Source: Strongyloides papillosus
Lineage: Eukaryota; Nematoda; Chromadorea; Rhabditida; Strongyloididae
Reading direction: 5' to 3'
Length of the DNA: 64,000 nucleotides
Assembly (NCBI GenBank): GCA_005656395.1
Contig: SRSI01000010.1
Location: forward strand, 1,488,001-1,552,000
The translations under genes and the position numbers were made by a program. Under the pieces are notes generated by a model that was not told the DNA's origin, searched no databases, and was given only the letters and a program-made list of their open reading frames with translations. Shown here piece by piece: positions 25,156 to 39,500 of this stretch (position 1 is the first letter of the stretch; each line of letters starts with the position of its first letter).

Positions 25156-26698
25156 ATGACTGATGCTGGCAAGGTACATACTCCATTAGTTCCAGTTGAT
25201 AGATACCACTATGAAGGAAACAATATGCTGAAAGATTCCATAAAAGTTGTTGATCAAGAAGCTTTTGAAATTATAAAAAATGTAACTTTTCCTAATGTTT
25301 ATTTTAATTACTTATTTTATGACAGGAAAAAAAGCGTCAACGTCGCGGTCTTGAATTAATTGCTTCTGAAAATTTTACTACAAAATCTGTTTACGATGCT
25401 TTGGGATCGGCTATGTCCAACAAATATTCAGAAGGATACCCCGGAGCAAGATACTATGGTGGCAATGAATACATTGATAAGATGGAAATTCTCTGCCAGA
25501 CTCGTGCTTTAAAAGTTTTTGGTTGTGATCCAGAAAAATGGGGAGTTAATGTACAAGCATTATCAGGTGCACCGGCAAATCTTGCCGTTTATACAGGTCT
25601 TTTACAACCAAATGAAAGAATAATGGGATTGGATTTACCTGATGGCGGACATCTTTCACATGGTTTTTATACTCCAGCAAAAAAGGTTTCAGCAACTTCA
25701 AGTTTCTTCCAGTCATTACCATATAAAGTTAATCCAGAAACAGGACTAATTGATTATGACAAACTTGAAGAAAACGCCTTGCTTTTTAGACCAAAAATCA
25801 TTGTAGCAGGTAAAAAATTTTATGTTGTCAGTATTATTTTGATATTATTATAGGAATAAGTTGTTATGCAAGACATCTTGATTATCCACGTTTTAGAAAG
25901 ATATGTGATAAAGTTGGAGCTTATTTAATGGCAGATATGGCTCATATTTCTGGACTTGTTGGTGCTGGATTAGTTCCATCTCCTTTTGAATACGCTGATA
26001 TTGTAACAACAACTACCCATAAATCATTACGTGGACCTAGGGGAGCATTAATATTTTACCGTAAAGGTGTTCGTTCTGTTAATTCAAAGGGAGTTGAAAT
26101 TATGTATGATATTGGACCAAAAATCGATTCTGCTGTCTTTCCAGGTTTACAAGGTGGTCCACATAATCATACTATTGCTGGTATTGCTGTTGCTTTGAAA
26201 CAATGTTTATCTCAGGAGTTTGTTGAATATTCCAAACAGATCCTTAAGAATTCAAAAGCTCTTGCGAATAGATTAATGGAACTTGGTTATGATCTTGTAA
26301 CAGGAGGAACTGATAATCATTTATGTCTTGTAGATCTTCGTCCAAAAAATTTAGAAGGTGCCCGAATTGAAGCAGTCCTCGACTTGGCTCATATTGCTTG
26401 TAACAAAAATACTTGTCCAGGTGATCAAAGTGCCTTTAGACCGGGTGGTATTAGACTTGGTACTCCAGCATTAACTTCTCGTGGTTTTAAAGAAGAAGAC
26501 TTTGTTATTGTTGCTAATTTAATTGATGAGGCTATTAATGTCTATGTAAAATATCAATCAGTTGCTGGAAAGACAATTAAAGAGTTCAAAGAATTTATCT
26601 CAACCAATGAAGATTTCAAAAGAGACATTGATGTCGTCGGCAACAAAGTCCAAAGCTTCACAGACAAATTTGATATTCCTGGAAATGATGAATATTAA
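25156..26698 (+). CDS. mel-32: Serine hydroxymethyltransferase (glycine hydroxymethyltransferase)
   Basis: PLP enzyme that interconverts serine and glycine and loads one-carbon units onto tetrahydrofolate. Exons are 25156..25281, 25326..25809 and 25854..26698, giving 484 residues, a full family length. Landmarks include [31 protein letters not shown], the segment [37 protein letters not shown], and the PLP-lysine motif [13 protein letters not shown] with lysine near residue 260. No mitochondrial presequence is evident, so this model looks cytosolic, but upstream alternative starts were not excluded. A trans-splice-like acceptor ends at 25140, and a polyadenylation signal AATAAA lies about 65 bases after the stop. 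The symbol follows the single C. elegans gene. Confidence 0.97.
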
Positions 26699-29600
26699 AT
26701 TGTACTTTTACTATCTTTTTTATTATACTAATGACTGATTTTTTACAATTTTCCAATTTAAAATAAACATGATTTTACTTTATTTTTTACAAATTCGAAA
26801 GTTACTTCAACAGTCGTTTATCTATACTTTAGAACTTCCAGTCATTTTCTTTGAAAGATAACTAAAAAGTATTATAGGATTTAAAAAAATTTTCATTTTA
26901 AATTGGATTATTTATTGAATTTAGGTATAATAAGTTATCTAGATATAACTTTTCTCTTAATCTTACTACATCTTTAATACATCTGTTCTTTTGACTTATC
27001 ATTTACAATCATTTTATTTTTAACATTTATTTAACAATTTATTTTACCAAAGATATATAATTTGAATTTAATGTAAAAAACATTTTTATAAATCATTTTT
27101 AATCTCTTTTTATCACTCAAAATAATGTTAAAACATCAATTATGATATATTAAATCATGAAGTTTAATTATAGTATTCTCTTTCCTTATTTCACCTGTTC
27201 TCACATCATCATTTCTTAACTTTCGTTGTAAAAACTACAAACTTCTTTTGTTATTACAGTTTACAAATAATTTAACAGACATAACTATTAGCTTACTTTC
27301 CATATCCGTCTATCTTCCTTATTTGTAGATAGTCTTAATATAATTATATTTATATATGCCAATCTTACACAAGGAGTGAATGTTCTTTATATAAGATCAA
27401 TTTAGCATATCTAAGAAGGATAACTTTTTACTGACATTTGGTGATGCATCCTCAGTAGAAAAGTAAGTACAAAACAGGTGTGGTATTGTATTAGTTATTA
27501 AAAGCTTATAATGCATCTTATTTATATTTAAGAAAAACTGATGACAATATAAAAGATAACACTAAAATATGATAATATTTTCTAATTTCAAATAGAAAAT
27601 ATTTTTTATTTACTTTATTATCATCCTAATTATTGGAATAAAATATTATTAATTTTATTATCACTATATCACATTACAACCCTTAACATTAAGTCTTTTT
27701 GTTACACTAATTTTTGATAGCATCTAACTATGGATTATATCAATATTAATCACAATATTTCTTTATCTTTTTAAACTTAAATATATGATATAAGAAAAGT
27801 TATATGTTACATTATTTGACTACTTCAATATGTCCTAACTTGTAATAGGCTAGTTGACTATGGACATGTAATGTAATAAGAAATAACTTTTAAAAAATAA
27901 ATGATATTTTAGTTTAGATTTAAAGTTTATTATTTATAATATCATAACATATCCCATTTTATTTCCGCATAAATAACAAAATACTTAATATTTACAATTC
28001 ATCATCCTTTAACAATAAATCATACACACATTTTCTAATTCAATATCTCTTTTTATGAATTGAGAAATTTTATATTTAATTTATTTTTCTTTTCAATTAT
28101 AACATATAATTTAAATAATTTTTTTTATTTTCTTTATTCAATTATATATATCATTACGGTTATAAATTGTAAAAGACAAAAATAATAATCACTAAAAAGT
28201 TACTATGATGTTTACTTATGTATTATTACAATAAATTTCATACATTAACGCTACAATTATTCTTTTCCATATATAATATTACAAAGGAATATATTTATTT
28301 AAAATCTAGTTGTAAAAATATAATTTTAACAATATTTAACCTATCTAATCACTTATTCAAAGCAATTAGCATCATACTTACACCAGCAAAAATATAACCT
28401 CATATATCGTATAATCGTTCTTCAATTTCCTTCATTCAGTGTTAACTAGTTAAAATTATTCATATTCAATGAATCATATTTGCCGTCTATCATTATAAAT
28501 ACGATTTATGAGTTATTAACATTATTAATGTATCTAAATATAGTTTGTTATTAATATTTATTACAAAGTTTATCGTGTGTATATAAAACAATTATTTCTT
28601 TGTTTTTATTATTATACGTTTAAGTGAAGTTTACAGTTTTTTTTTTATATTTACTAATCTAATTAGTTATATTTTAATCTTTACGTATATATCACAAATT
28701 AGAATTTATTTATTAACGTTCCACTTACTTAATAAAAATATCTTTGGATTACCTTATTAGTGTGATAATATCTATCTGCATAACAAGCTTTTTTTTATAT
28801 ATCTTACTTCAATTTATATGGTTTTTTCTTTTATACTACTATTTTGTGATTTTTTTTAATCTATTCTCAATACCATTGATACATTTAAATTTACATTTAA
28901 CTCTCATGGGATTTTTAAGTTTAATACTATTCTTAAATATATAAAATAATAGATGTTTCTATTTTTAAAAAGTAACATAACATTTACCAAAATACTCAGC
29001 TATACATATTTTTCGCCATCTGTTAAGCTTATGTCACAACTTTTTACCTAAAACAATATGAATAGTATGATGAAAGCACCAAATTGGTTGATACATTAAT
29101 CAACCAAACTGTGAAATTTCTTTTGATCCTATACCACATGACCTTTTACGTGTTAAGTTAATAAAGAACTCATATATGTATAATATTATCCATTTAATTC
29201 CGCTAATTATTCTCAAAACAAAGAAATTTGACTTTTGGAAAATTTTTTCTATCCATTTTATAAAATAAAAATTTTTAATAGAGTGTAATATATATAATTA
29301 TAAAAGAATATTTATGTATTATATCTTCTTTAATTATGTTATCACATCATAAAAAATTTATTTCAGAATATTTATGCGTTATTTAATAATTAATTTTATT
29401 TTGTATTTTTATTTAATTTCTTCTAAAATAAAATTTTGAATTTTTATTTACCATTTTAAAAACATTTTCTCAATTCTTTTTCTTTATCTAAAGTTAAGAA
29501 CAATCGCGAATGTATTTTTCATTGTTGATGTTATAAAGCATAAGAGGATTTTAAAGGAGAACTATTGTTCTACTTCAATCTCCAAACTTTAAAATTCTCT

Positions 29601-30561
29601 CTATATAGTCATTTTAATTTAACCTAATCGTTATTATAAATTTTCTTCATATAGAGAGGTATTGTTTATGCTTTTTTTTTTACTTGAAATATATCTATCT
29701 ATACATTTACATGCATATTTAAAAATAATATATGTCCAATTTTATATTTTACTTCATCTAATCATTTATAGGGCAAAATTTTCAAAGTTATCATTCTCTA
29801 ACTTTCCACTTAACAATATCTTCTTTAAACTTATTTATCAAATTCATCATTTATCATGCCAAAGTAGTGGATATGTAGTACTTTTGAAACATGAATCGTA
29901 TAAAATTAAGAATAGTATTAAAATAAATGTGAAATAGAAATTTTTAGTTAACTTACATAATTAAGAATTTTTATTTTTAAAAGTTTATTGATGTACTATT
30001 TTTATGGTTAAAATTACTTTAGACTTGTATCAATAAAAAATGTTTGTAACTGCTTGTCTAAATTTTTACAAAATTATATAGCATTCAACTATATTGTTAC
30101 AAATAAAACCTAGCATTATCTATTTGAATTCCCAACTACCTTTATTATCATTTTTATAAAGTTTAAACTCAATCAAATTTTCTTACTTTTCCTCATTCAT
30201 TCTATCATAAAAATATCAATTACTTTACATCTTTCAAACTATGACTAAAAGGTAGAAGTAGATGGAAAGAGGTCATTACACAAATAAAGTGACAATTTTA
30301 TATCCGCATTGATGTTAGAGGCTTTTTATCTTCTGGCTAATTTTTAGGTAAACAATACTATTGATGAAAATAAATTTTATATTTAATGTTTATATCTTAT
30401 TAATATATGTATATATAATAGTAATTTTTGTTTAATTAACAAATGTTGTTTTATTTTAATTAATTGCGATTTCAATACTTATTTTTTTACTATTTAATAA
30501 AAATCTATTCTTACTTATAATATTAATTAAACATAATATCAACATTTATATATTCAGGAAA
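26699..30561. other. Long intergenic or upstream region of ptp-1
   Basis: About 3.9 kb without a recognisable exon. The + strand is noticeably rich in T and C over A and G from about 27.0 to 30.5 kb, similar to the long introns of the downstream gene, so part of it may be transcribed as a 5' leader intron. Two short open frames (28744-28944 and 29662-29937) are strings of Phe/Leu/Ile and look random. Confidence 0.5.
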
Positions 30562-33500
30562 ATGCGATTTGGAACAGGATCTTATAATGTCAGGCATTCA
30601 GAAGGATTAAATCCTGATACATTGCGGAATACTTCTAATACTAAACAAACATTAAGCTGTACAGTATATTTTCTCGATGATACGGAAAGATCATTTACAA
30701 TTGGGGTAATAACTTTTATTTATTTTTATAAAAATTAAATGTTTTACTTTAGAAGGGATCAATAGGACAAGAAATTTTAGATAAAGTTTTTGAACATTTA
30801 GAACTGGTAGAGAGAGATTTTTTCGGTTTACAATTTTTGTCATTTCTTGATTCACAAGCAGAACATCCTCGAATGAGATGGCTGGATCCTCAAAAATCAA
30901 TTAAAAAACAGATGGTTTGTCCTCCATTCCATCTATACTTTCGAGTAAAATTTTACGTTTCTGATCCTAGTAAATTGGCAGAGGAGTATACAAGATATCA
31001 TTTCTTTCTACAAGTTAAACGAGATTTATTAGAAGGACGATTACTATGCCCTGAATCATCAGCGGCACTTCTTGCTTCATATGCTATTCAATCAGAGATG
31101 GGTGATTATAATATTAATGATAATGAATATATTGATAATTTTAAAATAATTCCTAATCAACCTTGTGATTTATCAAAACAAATAAAAGAACTTTATAAAC
31201 TTCATGCTGGTCAAACACCTGCAATTGCTGAGTACAATTTTTTGGATCATGCTAAAAGACTAGATATGTATGGTGTTGATTTATATGAAGCACATATCGA
31301 AGAAGGTATTCAAATATTAGTTGGTGTTAATTCATATGGTATTTGTTTATTTCAAAATGGACAAAAAATAAATGCATATCCCTGGTGTAGTATAATGAAA
31401 TTAACATTTAAAAAGAAAGTATTTAATGTTGTGATAAGAATATTAAATGAATTAAATGAGGAGGAGGATAAAGCATTTTTTTTTAATATTATTACATCTC
31501 AATCTTGTAAATTATTATGGAAAAGTTGTATAGAACATCATACATTTTTCCGATTAATAGCTCCACCAATCCCTCCACCGAAAAGTATTTTTTCTCTTGG
31601 TTCTAGATATCGTTACAGGTATTTTTTTTAATAATTATTAAAGTCTTATATAAATAATTTATTTTACAGTGGTAGGACAGAATTTCAGACGATGGAAGAA
31701 ATGAAAAGAAGAGCCAGAGTCGAAAGAGCCTTTTTAAGAGCAAATTCAAGAAATAATTTTGGTAGAGCTACTATTACTGGAGTTGGTGTACGTAACTGTC
31801 CATCAACATGCCAACAAAATAGTTTGGAACAGGCTAATGAAAGAGATTTCAATAGTTTTGAAGCAACATTTGATGACGCTGACGGTGGAGAGTATAATTT
31901 AAAAGGAAATAATAGTATATACAGGTTGGTTTATACAAAAAAAATATGTAAAAAAAATTAAAAATAAAAACCGGGTAATTTTTTTATTGTTATCTTTGTT
32001 TTCCTTTGCTTCTTGTGCTTTTAATGTCCTTTTAGTTTTGAAAAATATGATAATGATTATATAGAAAATAGTAAGAACATGAATTCCATAACTTCATATA
32101 CATCATGGGTGGCAAAAATGTTTCCATCTACACAGTGGAAGAAAAAACAATGTCAATTAAGAAAAAATTTTACGCTTAACAAAAGTTTACGCATCAATAA
32201 TAATGATTCATCTACCTCTAATTCCAGTATAACATCTTTTTTCAACAAATTATTTCCAAAATTGGAATCAAATAGCAATAACATAGCTGGAAGAGATGAT
32301 TACGTTGGAAATGACTGTCTAAAAATGTTGAATCACCGAAAGGTAGATGAATTTGACGGTTTAAATTATAAACAAAGTGGAAAAAGGTAAGATATTAAAG
32401 CTTTTGCGAATGTTATTAAAAGATCTGTTGTCGTATTTTTGTGTGATATATATTATCCGAAAGATTAAAATTGTATCCTAAAAATAAAAAAAACAAACTT
32501 GTTTTATAAAAAATAATTTTTTTCAATATCTCTAAAATTCGAAGATTAAACATTATATTCAAATTTCTTAAAATATATAACCTTCTAAGGTATTCAATTA
32601 AAAATATATTTCTCTTTTTATTTTCCTGGTTTTGTCTTTTACGTCATTAACGTTTTATAGCTGATCATTATCATAAAAATGTTTAAATTTTTTCTTTGAC
32701 TGTCTTTTATATTAATTCAACCTTTAAAGAAGGAAAATTAGTTAAATTATATACTTCTAGGTTAATTCTTTTTTTATTTTCATTATTTACTTAAAATGTA
32801 TGATATATTTGTAATTACTTTATAAAAATGAACTTATTTATCATACTTTTAATGTATTTTCAATCTTCTTTTCTAACCATCTATAGTTAATTTTTTTTTA
32901 TAATTGGTTAAATACTTTACAAAATATATATGTATTTGTTGTTTTTAATTAAAATGGTCATACAAATTATATTTTGTAATATTTCTATATATCAAAGGAT
33001 GTAACCATTTAAATTTATTTTATAAAACTCATTATCTAATAGTTTATTATAAACACGAATTACTTTAAATAATATTGAATAGATAAAAATCAACACTTCT
33101 TATATTTAATTAAATTTAGGTTTACTTATTTTTATTGAATTTATTTTTAAACATAATTATTTTTTAGCATTCATTATTGTAATTTTCATTTTTAATGTTG
33201 CATCGAAAAAATCTACCGGATGAAAAATATGTTTATTTACCAATATCACCTGCCTCATATTGTACATTACCTCGAGCAAGACTTAAAAATGAAAGTATTA
33301 ATTACTCATCTAATCTATATTCTAAAGATTACAAAACTCCTTTATCTAAATCTCCAACACATTTAAGGAGGAATTATGTAGTTCTATCGGAATATACTCC
33401 TCATATGAATAAAAATATTATGATTGGTACAAAAACAAAGGATTACGAACCAAAACATATTAAAAAAAATATGTCTTTGGTAAATTCTGTTTACTTTCCT

Positions 33501-36500
33501 TCCAGGTAATGTTGTCTTTTTATTTTGAATTTAATCTGAAATATTATAACATAAATGGTTGTTGTCAAAAGCAAACATATTTTGTAATTTTCTGAGTAAT
33601 TCAATTTTTTTAACACACGGCTTTTATTTACATATTTGTTACTTAATCCTAGATATTTTATTAATAAGAATGAAATAGTCACTATGATTAATTTCCATAT
33701 AAGATTGTCAGAATTTAAAATGTTTAACATATGTTTAGTATCAACATTTTAGATTATTTCATGATAATAATACTGTTAAAATTGATACAATCTTATGTCT
33801 AACTGCCTTTATTAAGTTCATTTTATTTGTTAACATAATGTTTAACAAATTCAAAAAAAAAGTTATGCAACATTTGTATGCTCTTTGAAGCTAGGACTTT
33901 TGAGAAAGCTTTATTAAATCACTTATCATATCCATTATCTATTTATAACTCTTTCTGTACAATTACTTTAAAATACTTAATATTTCTATATACAATTTCC
34001 TTATACATCATTATAAGTAAATATATATTCATTCAAAATGTATTAGGGGAATAAAATTTTTAAACAATTCATTTATAGGAGTGATAAAAAAGAGATAAAA
34101 ATATTATTTACTTAGGTTATATTCTTAAACTAAAAAATGTTATTTTTAACTTACCAATTTCTATGTTATTTTCTTCATTCAAACTTATACAAGACTAAAA
34201 ATTATTTTTACGTATAGTTTTTTTATAAACCAAAACAGAATTAGTTATAAATTTCGATATTAATTAATTCTTTCTAGTAATGAATGGTTCTTTTGAATTA
34301 AAGTTTTAAAATTCAAATTCTGGGTATATATAACTTTATAACGTAATATTATATTAAATAACTTTAAAATTTATTTATATTACATCATTAATAAATTTTT
34401 ATAAAATTAATTGGTTGGCATAAATATTGAAAAGTCTTAATCTGTTCATATTCTCTTATCAAATAGTGTAAAAGCATTTTATTTTACTTTTATTTTCCAA
34501 AATATATCAATCATTTAAAAGTCATTTTCTTGAATGAAAAATACTTCAACTTATTCTATCTTTGATTTTGAAAAGCAGGACATATAATATATATTTTAAT
34601 CTTATTCTTTATTTCGATTAGATAAAGATAAAAAAGAAGAAAGTATTTCATAAGTAAAATATTAAGTTTATTCTAAGATTCTTCAAATTTTATCGTGTTT
34701 ATTTTAAAAAATAATCACAATAAAAATAAAAGATATAAGAGTGGAAATATTTTTCGCTTTTTTATATATCTTTCTCAAGAGGCTATTTAAAATTTATAGG
34801 CTACTTTGAAAAATTAACGTTCCAAATATTATTTATTTATTTGATAGATCTCTTACTAGATTTAATTTTAAAAAATTATTTTATACATTCCTATGTTAAA
34901 ATACGCTGTTGGTCCTTGGGTCTCTTCTCTATATGGCGTTAAAACCAAAACAGGGAAGTGCAATGATGATAGAAACAAATATGAGGAAAATTTATTAAAA
35001 CAATGTTCTATTTACGGAACAACGAGAATAGTTAGTAAGCCTCCGAAACCTTATTCATATAACATCTGTAAAGGAATAACAGAGAATACCAATAATGGAA
35101 TTGGTAGAAGACGATGGTAATGTATTTTCATTTTAAATGTTTTTAATGTAGGCGTTGAGTATATTTATTACTCAATTCAATTCTCTTTTTTTATATTTTT
35201 TAATAGAATATTAAAATTTATATATGATATGTATGACATATAGAAAAAAACTTAAGTTTTTAGTATTTATATTTATCGTAATTGTAAAATCCTTAACATT
35301 ATTTATATTATTATGAATATTTAATACATTTTTTGCTTAAATAAATGTATGTTAAACGGCGTTGACCTTTTAAAATATAATATCTTTGATTTATTTGAAT
35401 CTTTCATAATAACAAAAAGAATTTATTTTTAACATTTGGCTTTACTTTATATATTATTAAATTTGTAATATTTTATTTACTATATTTGTTTTCTATTATG
35501 ATTTTAAGTATTATCTAAATTCACTCCTATAATTCTATAGAATTTAATATCAAAAAAAGTTCTACTAAAAATTTTATATTTTTAATATAATATATTCACA
35601 CTTTATAGAAATTAACAATAATCAATTTTGTATTTATACAGTTCGATATCTTTCTACCACATAATCGAGGTACTAAATTAATAAAACTTGTTTCATACAT
35701 ATTGTATTGATGATTTATGTATAAAGTTGATTATTATTATAGTTATATTTTCACTCTTTTAAATATTGCCTATTTTTGGAATTGATTCTAGATTTAAAAA
35801 ATAAATCATAAAAGTAGCACTCTAAAATTTAGAATATAATTTACAATTATATACTCTGTTAATAAATATTATAAGCAATTCTAGTACTTCTTTGTTTTAG
35901 AATGCTTTAAAATACTTTAGAAACATACAAACTTGATTCTAATTTCTAACAAATTTTCTCCCTCATATAAACGTAACGACTTTTTTAAATAAATAGTCTG
36001 TGTCAACAATAAATAAATTTAATAGAGTAGAGGATAAAACAATATATAGTTATAGTTTATCAAACACACTCAGCTTAATCTGTTGATTATTATATATTTT
36101 TCTAATTACACTTTGAAAAAATGTAACAATCACTTATATAATCTTTTTTATATGAATAAAATAGATATTGAAAAAAATTACTTCATCTATATGCTACAAC
36201 AAGTAATATTGATGTTTTCAAAATCAAAAACTATCTTGTTTACATTTTTTTATATTTATATTTCTTTTATTTTAGTGAAAGTGTTGCTCCATCACCAAGT
36301 AATACATTAAATAGGAAAGTAACAAATATAAAGACTCATTATAGCCCAGTAAAAATTCAGCAAATTGAAAATAATTCTAATATGGCAGCGACAAAGCAAC
36401 AATTATACGATGATAAGAAAATATCTCTTCGACAGAACATCAATCAACAATACAATAAAAATGCTCTTGATGATAGATTAAGGAGAGTTTCACAGGGAAG

Positions 36501-39500
36501 AGAAACTACTTTTAGTGCTAGTGGAAACGATGAAGATGGAATAAGGTACTGTAGTGGCAATTGGACTGTTCCACAGCATAATGAAAACTATGATTCTGGA
36601 TTTTCAAATAGTAGTAATGGTTGTGGATACTATCAACAATCTATAAATGTAAGTTTTGTAGAATAAAGATTTTATGTTTGTATTGAACATTATTGTGGTA
36701 AATAATGTACTAAAATAATTTTAAATTTATTATATAATAATTGCCTAATAATATTATTTAAATGATTTAAAAATAATTTATTATTGTATTGAAATTCTTC
36801 TTCTTATCTTTTCTTTGATCAACCTTCAAAGTTATATTGTTATTATTATATCCATTTATAATAAGATATATAGACATACAATCTCATCAGAATTATATAA
36901 TTAATTAATGAAAAGAAAGCTAACCTGGTGTCTAACAATTTTGTGCAATATATAGAACTTTAAGAACAACATGAACAACCTTCAAATTTAATAATATTTC
37001 TTGATCTAAACATCTTGTTACTTAAACGATAATTTTTAAATGTACAATAGTACAGAGACTTACAAATAATTTTCTATGTATTCTTTTTAAAATGTTACAA
37101 TTTCGTACGTCCTATCTACGATCTTTAGTTAATAGTACTAAGAAAGAATTTACTTATAAATAAGTTAAATATTCTTACTATGAAAACATGTTTTTATAGT
37201 TGGTAATATTTTTTTTACCATATAGTTAAAGTTCCTTTCTCTAACTAATTAGGAGGTTTAAAATGTTTAATCGCTTTATGGATATGTTATTTTAAATTTT
37301 TTTCTCTAAAAATTACCATCATTTAATTTTGTATATAACAGTTGTTTATATTTCTAAACTTTTAAAATCTATTACTTCATTTCTACATCTCCATTATATT
37401 TATAATTGTTTTTTATAATTCTTATAAACATAAGAATTTTTTTTAAATAACTTCTATACTACAGTAAACGTTTAATTAATTTTTATTTACTTATTAATTA
37501 TCTTTATCTCGGTCTTGTCATTTTTTTTCATCTATTTATTGAACAATCTCTCTAACTTAAAGTTAACTTAGAAAAACTATGACATCTTAATATAAATGCT
37601 TAAATCCAATATAATGACTCATAGTTGGAATATAAAAATTATGCATCTTTTACATATCTTTATTCTCTCTTCATTATATTTCTTTTCTTAGCTTAATATT
37701 ATTGGAAGTATTTGTTTCAGTGTTCTCAAAATTACATTATACCAATTTATTAATATTAATAATAATTATTAAATAAAATGTCTACTGCGGCATATTTTCT
37801 AAAAGCTACAATGCCACAAAAAGTTCATGATTTTGTAATGCTTTCCAAAGAAAGAATAGAAAGAAATGCTAAAAATGGCAAAAGAACTACTAGTAGAAAG
37901 GCAATTCAACCAGGTATTGTGGCAAAGACAAGAGCTCGTTTAGAAAAAGCTGAAATATCAGTTGGGCCGAAAAAACAAATGGTTAAAAAAATTATTAATA
38001 AAGATGACTTTATGAATGAAAATTATAAAGAAGAAAATTGTGAGGAGAAACATGTGAATGTAAGAGAAGAAATACTAAAAAGAGAACAAGAGTTAACTAA
38101 AAATGATACAACAAAAATTATCTTTAATTCAAAAAAAAAAAATCCCTTACCGTCTAGCTTTTTGAAGGTTGACAAAGAAAAGGTAGTAATATTATGTTAT
38201 ATTATATTTTATTATTCTTTCCATATCAAACATCATCATTTCTTTTATTATATTTACCAGTTAACTTTATTTACTCAAATATTCCATCACTTATTATTAT
38301 CTAAAATTATTTCTGATGTGTAACTAATATGTTATGAATCAGAAATTATTAAAAAAACAACCATTAAATTGAATTAATATACTATCCAATATGTGTGGGA
38401 AGTTTTATCTGTCTTTTTTTTAGAACATTACTTCTTTAAAAAATACCTTTTTTTATACTTAAATATAGTATACATTTAATATTTTTTAAAGCATTTATTT
38501 TAATTTTGTCAGTAATGGTATTATTTTAAGTCGCATTTCAACACCGGTTTTTAATTCACCCATCTTCAACACTAGTTTAATCATTTAAAAAATATATAAT
38601 TTCTTGTTGTTAGAAAAAAATTAAAATTTTTTTAGGACAATTGAAAGCGGATATATTTAGATAAAGGTAGACCCTATCACTATAACTAAAAGACAATCAA
38701 ATTGTGTTTAATTTTCGAGCTAGTCTTTATTCTTTTATAACTTTAATGATCTTCTTAGATTACTTTTATTTTACATTAACAACACTGATTGTACCGTGAC
38801 AATTCATGACAATATAATATTTTTAAGCTAAAATATATTTTACTAGAAATATATTTACATTTTATATTCATATGTGTACATTCTTACTTTCATTTTACTA
38901 TAATAAATTTTAAAAATTTCCACTGCAACCAAACATCCAGTTTTGTTTAGTTTATAATAATATTATTATTGTAGTAATATATATTATGTAATAAATTTAC
39001 ACATACTTTGTTTTGTGATAAATAATTACAAATATTTCTGACTGTCTAATTAAAACTAATTGGTAAAATGATTATAAGACAAATTAATATATATTTATTT
39101 ATTACAGACAGGAAATGATGCTTCATTGCCAAGCACATTAAATAATAGTATAACATCATCATCATCCTCAAGAAGTCCAATACATAATTCATCAATAAAC
39201 ACAAAAAATTGTCAAAACAATAGTATAACAACAATGCACCAAAATAACAATAGTACGGGAAACAATTATAAAAAGCCTAATGTATCTTCTAACTCTTCAT
39301 CCACAGCAAGTAGTACATCATCGGCTTATGGCACAGCAGGATCTTATTCTTCTAATAATTCTCACCATAACAATATTATGTACACCAATCCATCTAATTC
39401 TTCTATTTCTAATCATACATTAACCAGAAGTAGTAACAACACACCACGTATCAATAATTCATCTACTAATCCATCAAATAGTTCTCCATATAAAAATTCG

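Larger units (their letters stand above)
32387..36275 (+). other. Long intron of ptp-1 containing alternative exons A and B
   Basis: A 3.9 kb intron for the long isoform, T-rich on the coding strand. Apart from the two alternative first exons it shows no gene. The other long introns of the gene (36649..39107, 2.5 kb, with exon C; 39575..40013; 40426..40972) hold nothing else recognisable. Confidence 0.6.

Noticed and set aside
28744..29937. Two hydrophobic open frames upstream of ptp-1
   Set aside because: Long runs of Phe/Leu/Ile are expected from T-rich DNA; no signal-peptide-plus-domain structure.
33491..33730. 79-codon open frame on the minus strand
   Set aside because: Antisense to alternative exon A and its intron; no coding character.
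39046..39234. 62-codon open frame on the minus strand
   Set aside because: Shadow of the Ser/Asn repeat region of ptp-1.
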